Assembly (NCBI GenBank): GCA_900542675.1
Contig: UQOT01000092.1
Location: 1 to 7,236 of the forward strand
Length of the DNA: 7,236 bases
Direction: 5' to 3'
From: an uncultured Eubacteriales bacterium
Lineage (GTDB): Bacteria > Bacillota > Clostridia > Monoglobales > Monoglobaceae
Shown here: positions 5,623 to 7,236 of the stretch, piece by piece
How positions within the stretch are numbered: the first letter of the stretch is position 1
Layout: each line of letters opens with the position of its first letter
Notes under the pieces: generated by a model
The model's input: only the letters and a program-made list of their open reading frames with translations
Database searches by the model: none
What the model was told of the DNA's origin: nothing
Made by a program: the position numbers and the translations under genes

Positions 5623-6738
5623 TCAAAAATTAATTTTCTTATATCTGTATCGCACGTTAAGCACAAGACCTATCGCAAGCATTGTAGTCATCAGCGACGA
5701 ACCGCCGTAGCTGAAAAACGGCAGCGTAATACCCGTAACCGGGAACAGTCCGAGGCACATACCGATATTTTCAAACACCTGAAACGTCAGCATTGCCGCA
5801 ACGCCTGTACAGATATACATACCCTCGCTGTTGCGTGCGTGAATACCGATATACAAACACCTGATTATAATAGCCGCAAGCAAAGCGATTACTATAACTC
5901 CTCCTATCATACCGAGTTCCTCACATACAACCGCATATATAAAGTCGGTATGCCGCTCAGGCAAAAGGTTGTTGTATCGGCTTGAGCCGTTATACAGTCC
6001 CATACCCGTAAGCTTTCCGCTGCCCACGGCAATCTTTGACTGTATAACGTGGTATCCGCTACCCGACGGGTCGCTCTCGGGATTAAACAGCGTAATAATT
6101 CTGTCGCGCTGGTATTGCTTGAGCAAGAAAAACCACGCGAACGGACAGAGCGCAGCCACAGCGGCAAGACCTCCCACAAAATACTTCCAGTTGAGCTTTG
6201 CCACAAAGAGCATTGCAGCCGCCATCATAATAAACACCATCGCCGTACCAAAGTCGGGCTGAAGCAGCATAAGAACGCAGAGCACGACAGGATGAAGCAG
6301 AACCTTCCACAACTCCTTGGGCTGATTGAGACCGCTGCCTACATCGCTCAGATGCTTTGAAAACGTAATTATAAAACCAACCTTTACAAGTTCTGCGGGC
6401 TGAAAGCTAACAGGTCCGAAATTAAACCAGCTTCGAGCGCCGTTCTGCACCTTGCCCACTCCCGGTATCAGTACCAGAACCAAAAGCGCTACGCAGAGCA
6501 CAAAGATATATTTTGAAAGTCTCGCAAGATAATCATAATCAAGAATACTTATTATGACAATTCCGACAGCGCCGATTACAAGCGCGCCCGACTGTACAAT
6601 CACATATCTGAGCGAGCTAACGCCGCCTGCGCTCGAAATCATTACAATTCCGAACACCGCTGTCGCGATTGTCAAAAAAATCAGCGTAAAGTCGATATTT
6701 TTTATCTTATCCCGAAAACCCTTCGTCTTTTCTAACAT
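5623..6738 (-). CDS. rodA: SEDS peptidoglycan glycosyltransferase RodA
   Basis: RodA is a polytopic membrane enzyme of the SEDS family that polymerises lipid II into glycan strands. It works with a class B penicillin-binding protein in the elongation machinery. The 371 residues are the usual length. Hydrophobic segments consistent with about ten membrane spans begin at residue 17. Family blocks are ARSWFNFGPVSFQPAELVKVG (101-121), LLQPDFGTAMVF (158-169), the extracellular block LPERHTDFIYAVVCEELG (259-276) and ITLPFFSYGGSS (337-348). D265 in HTDF matches the essential aspartate of characterised RodA proteins. The short N-terminus and the wording of these motifs fit RodA better than FtsW, but a second SEDS paralogue role such as SpoVE cannot be fully excluded. 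The ATG has GAGG seven bases upstream, and the gene starts 16 bases after the methyltransferase stop. Confidence 0.94.
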   Translation of the reverse strand: MLEKTKGFRDKIKNIDFTLIFLTIATAVFGIVMISSAGGVSSLRYVIVQSGALVIGAVGIVIISILDYDYLARLSKYIFVLCVALLVLVLIPGVGKVQNGARSWFNFGPVSFQPAELVKVGFIITFSKHLSDVGSGLNQPKELWKVLLHPVVLCVLMLLQPDFGTAMVFIMMAAAMLFVAKLNWKYFVGGLAAVAALCPFAWFFLLKQYQRDRIITLFNPESDPSGSGYHVIQSKIAVGSGKLTGMGLYNGSSRYNNLLPERHTDFIYAVVCEELGMIGGVIVIALLAAIIIRCLYIGIHARNSEGMYICTGVAAMLTFQVFENIGMCLGLFPVTGITLPFFSYGGSSLMTTMLAIGLVLNVRYRYKKINF

Positions 6739-6745
6739 TTAATAA

Positions 6746-6749
6746 CCTC
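6746..6749 (-). promoter_or_regulatory. Ribosome binding site of rodA
   Basis: GAGG on the minus strand lies seven bases before the rodA ATG at 6738. It falls in the 16-base gap after the upstream gene's stop, leaving no room for a promoter, so rodA depends on read-through from upstream. Confidence 0.7.
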
Positions 6750-6754
6750 TTAAA

Positions 6755-7236
6755 TCATTTTTTAACGCTGAGTGCAACGCCGTCGCCGACAGGCAGAACA
6801 GCCGTATTGAGCATAGGGTGCGTACACAGCATATCTATATAATCCCGAAGCCGCTTGACTATTGTGCGCTTTCTGTGCAGAACCAGCTCGTCAGTCGCAG
6901 TCATACCCTTATAAAGCACGTTGTCGGACACGAGCAGTCCGCCCGAAATGAGCATATTCATACAAGGCTCAAAAAAACTCATATACTGAGCCTTAGCGGC
7001 ATCTACAAATATCATATCAAACGTCATACCCTCTGCGGCAAGGTGCGGCAGAACCTCGTTCGCGTCGCCCTCAATCAGATGAATTCTGTTTGAAAGCCCC
7101 GCTCTTTCAAATACACGAACCGCGTACCGTGCCGCGCTGTGATTTATCTCTATCGTATGAATTTCCGCATCGGGATTTGCCGCTGCCATTCTTAATGCGG
7201 AATACCCGATTGCACTGCCGACCTCAAGAATTTTAC
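6755..7236 (-). CDS. trmR: O-methyltransferase, TrmR/YrrM type (partial, 5' end beyond window)
   Basis: This is a class I SAM-dependent methyltransferase. The B. subtilis relative TrmR (YrrM) methylates 5-hydroxyuridine at tRNA position 34 to 5-methoxyuridine. The frame is open to the right edge, so 159 C-terminal residues are present. The usual length is near 215, so roughly 55-60 N-terminal residues are missing. The first visible residues form SAM motif I, KILEVGSAIGYSALRMA. Then come the acidic SAM ribose ligand in HTIEINHS, the GDA block, FDMIFVDAAKAQYMSFFEP with the family's DAAK, SDNVLYKG and the C-terminal LPVGDGVALSVKK. These blocks match the YrrM family closely, from my knowledge of the sequence. 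Some relatives act on catechol-like small molecules, so the tRNA role is inferred. It is the first visible gene of the operon with rodA and the phosphatase. Confidence 0.88.
   Translation of the reverse strand, partial: KILEVGSAIGYSALRMAAANPDAEIHTIEINHSAARYAVRVFERAGLSNRIHLIEGDANEVLPHLAAEGMTFDMIFVDAAKAQYMSFFEPCMNMLISGGLLVSDNVLYKGMTATDELVLHRKRTIVKRLRDYIDMLCTHPMLNTAVLPVGDGVALSVKK

Noticed and set aside
5610..5666. Longer HAD phosphatase starting at TTG 5666
   Set aside because: It would overlap the rodA end by 44 bases and add 19 residues before motif I. The ATG at 5609 has its own GGGG site and gives the normal family length.
5521..6360. Plus-strand frames over the end of the phosphatase gene and the 3' half of rodA
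   Set aside because: They are antisense to intact conserved genes, overlap one another and show no conserved motifs.
1..7236. A new defence, mobile or biosynthetic gene system
   Set aside because: Five of the six genes are recognisable conserved families with intact motifs, and the sixth is a lone lipoprotein. No integrase, transposase, toxin, nuclease or cluster logic is visible.

Overview
This window looks like chromosomal DNA from a Gram-positive anaerobe of the Clostridia, probably an uncultured gut Oscillospirales/Ruminococcaceae-type bacterium. That is inferred from three things: a full-length clostridial-type formate-tetrahydrofolate ligase, lipoprotein and SEDS genes of Firmicutes style, and short GC-rich hairpin repeats in AT-rich gaps. 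No taxonomic marker gene is present, so the placement is tentative. There are six protein genes, no rRNA or tRNA, no CRISPR array and no transposase.

Layout. The left half reads rightward: fhs (12-1685), then mnmG (1715-3589, TTG start) only 29 bases on, then a 188-base gap, then a lipoprotein gene of unknown function (3778-4566). The right half reads leftward as a tight operon: a trmR/yrrM-type O-methyltransferase (enters at the right edge, ends 6755), rodA (6738-5623) and a HAD-superfamily phosphatase (5609-4938). Gaps in this operon are 16 and 13 bases. The two halves converge on a 371-base gap at 4567-4937. It holds an orphan extended -10 promoter, a perfect-stem intrinsic terminator, a small palindrome and most of the second copy of a repeat element whose first copy lies just upstream of the lipoprotein gene.

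How the genes relate. Fhs makes 10-formyl-THF and feeds the folate one-carbon pool. MnmG, with MnmE, draws on methylene-THF to modify wobble uridine 34 of tRNAs. The TrmR-like methyltransferase at the other end also acts on wobble uridine in its characterised B. subtilis relative. RodA polymerises peptidoglycan during elongation. The HAD phosphatase and the lipoprotein have no assignable substrate or partner.

The coding regions are ordinary housekeeping genes, and I found no new multi-gene system. The parts worth a second look are non-coding: a two-copy composite repeat around the lipoprotein gene, and a promoter-to-terminator unit of about 75 nt that could encode a small RNA with a C/U-rich, anti-Shine-Dalgarno-like segment.
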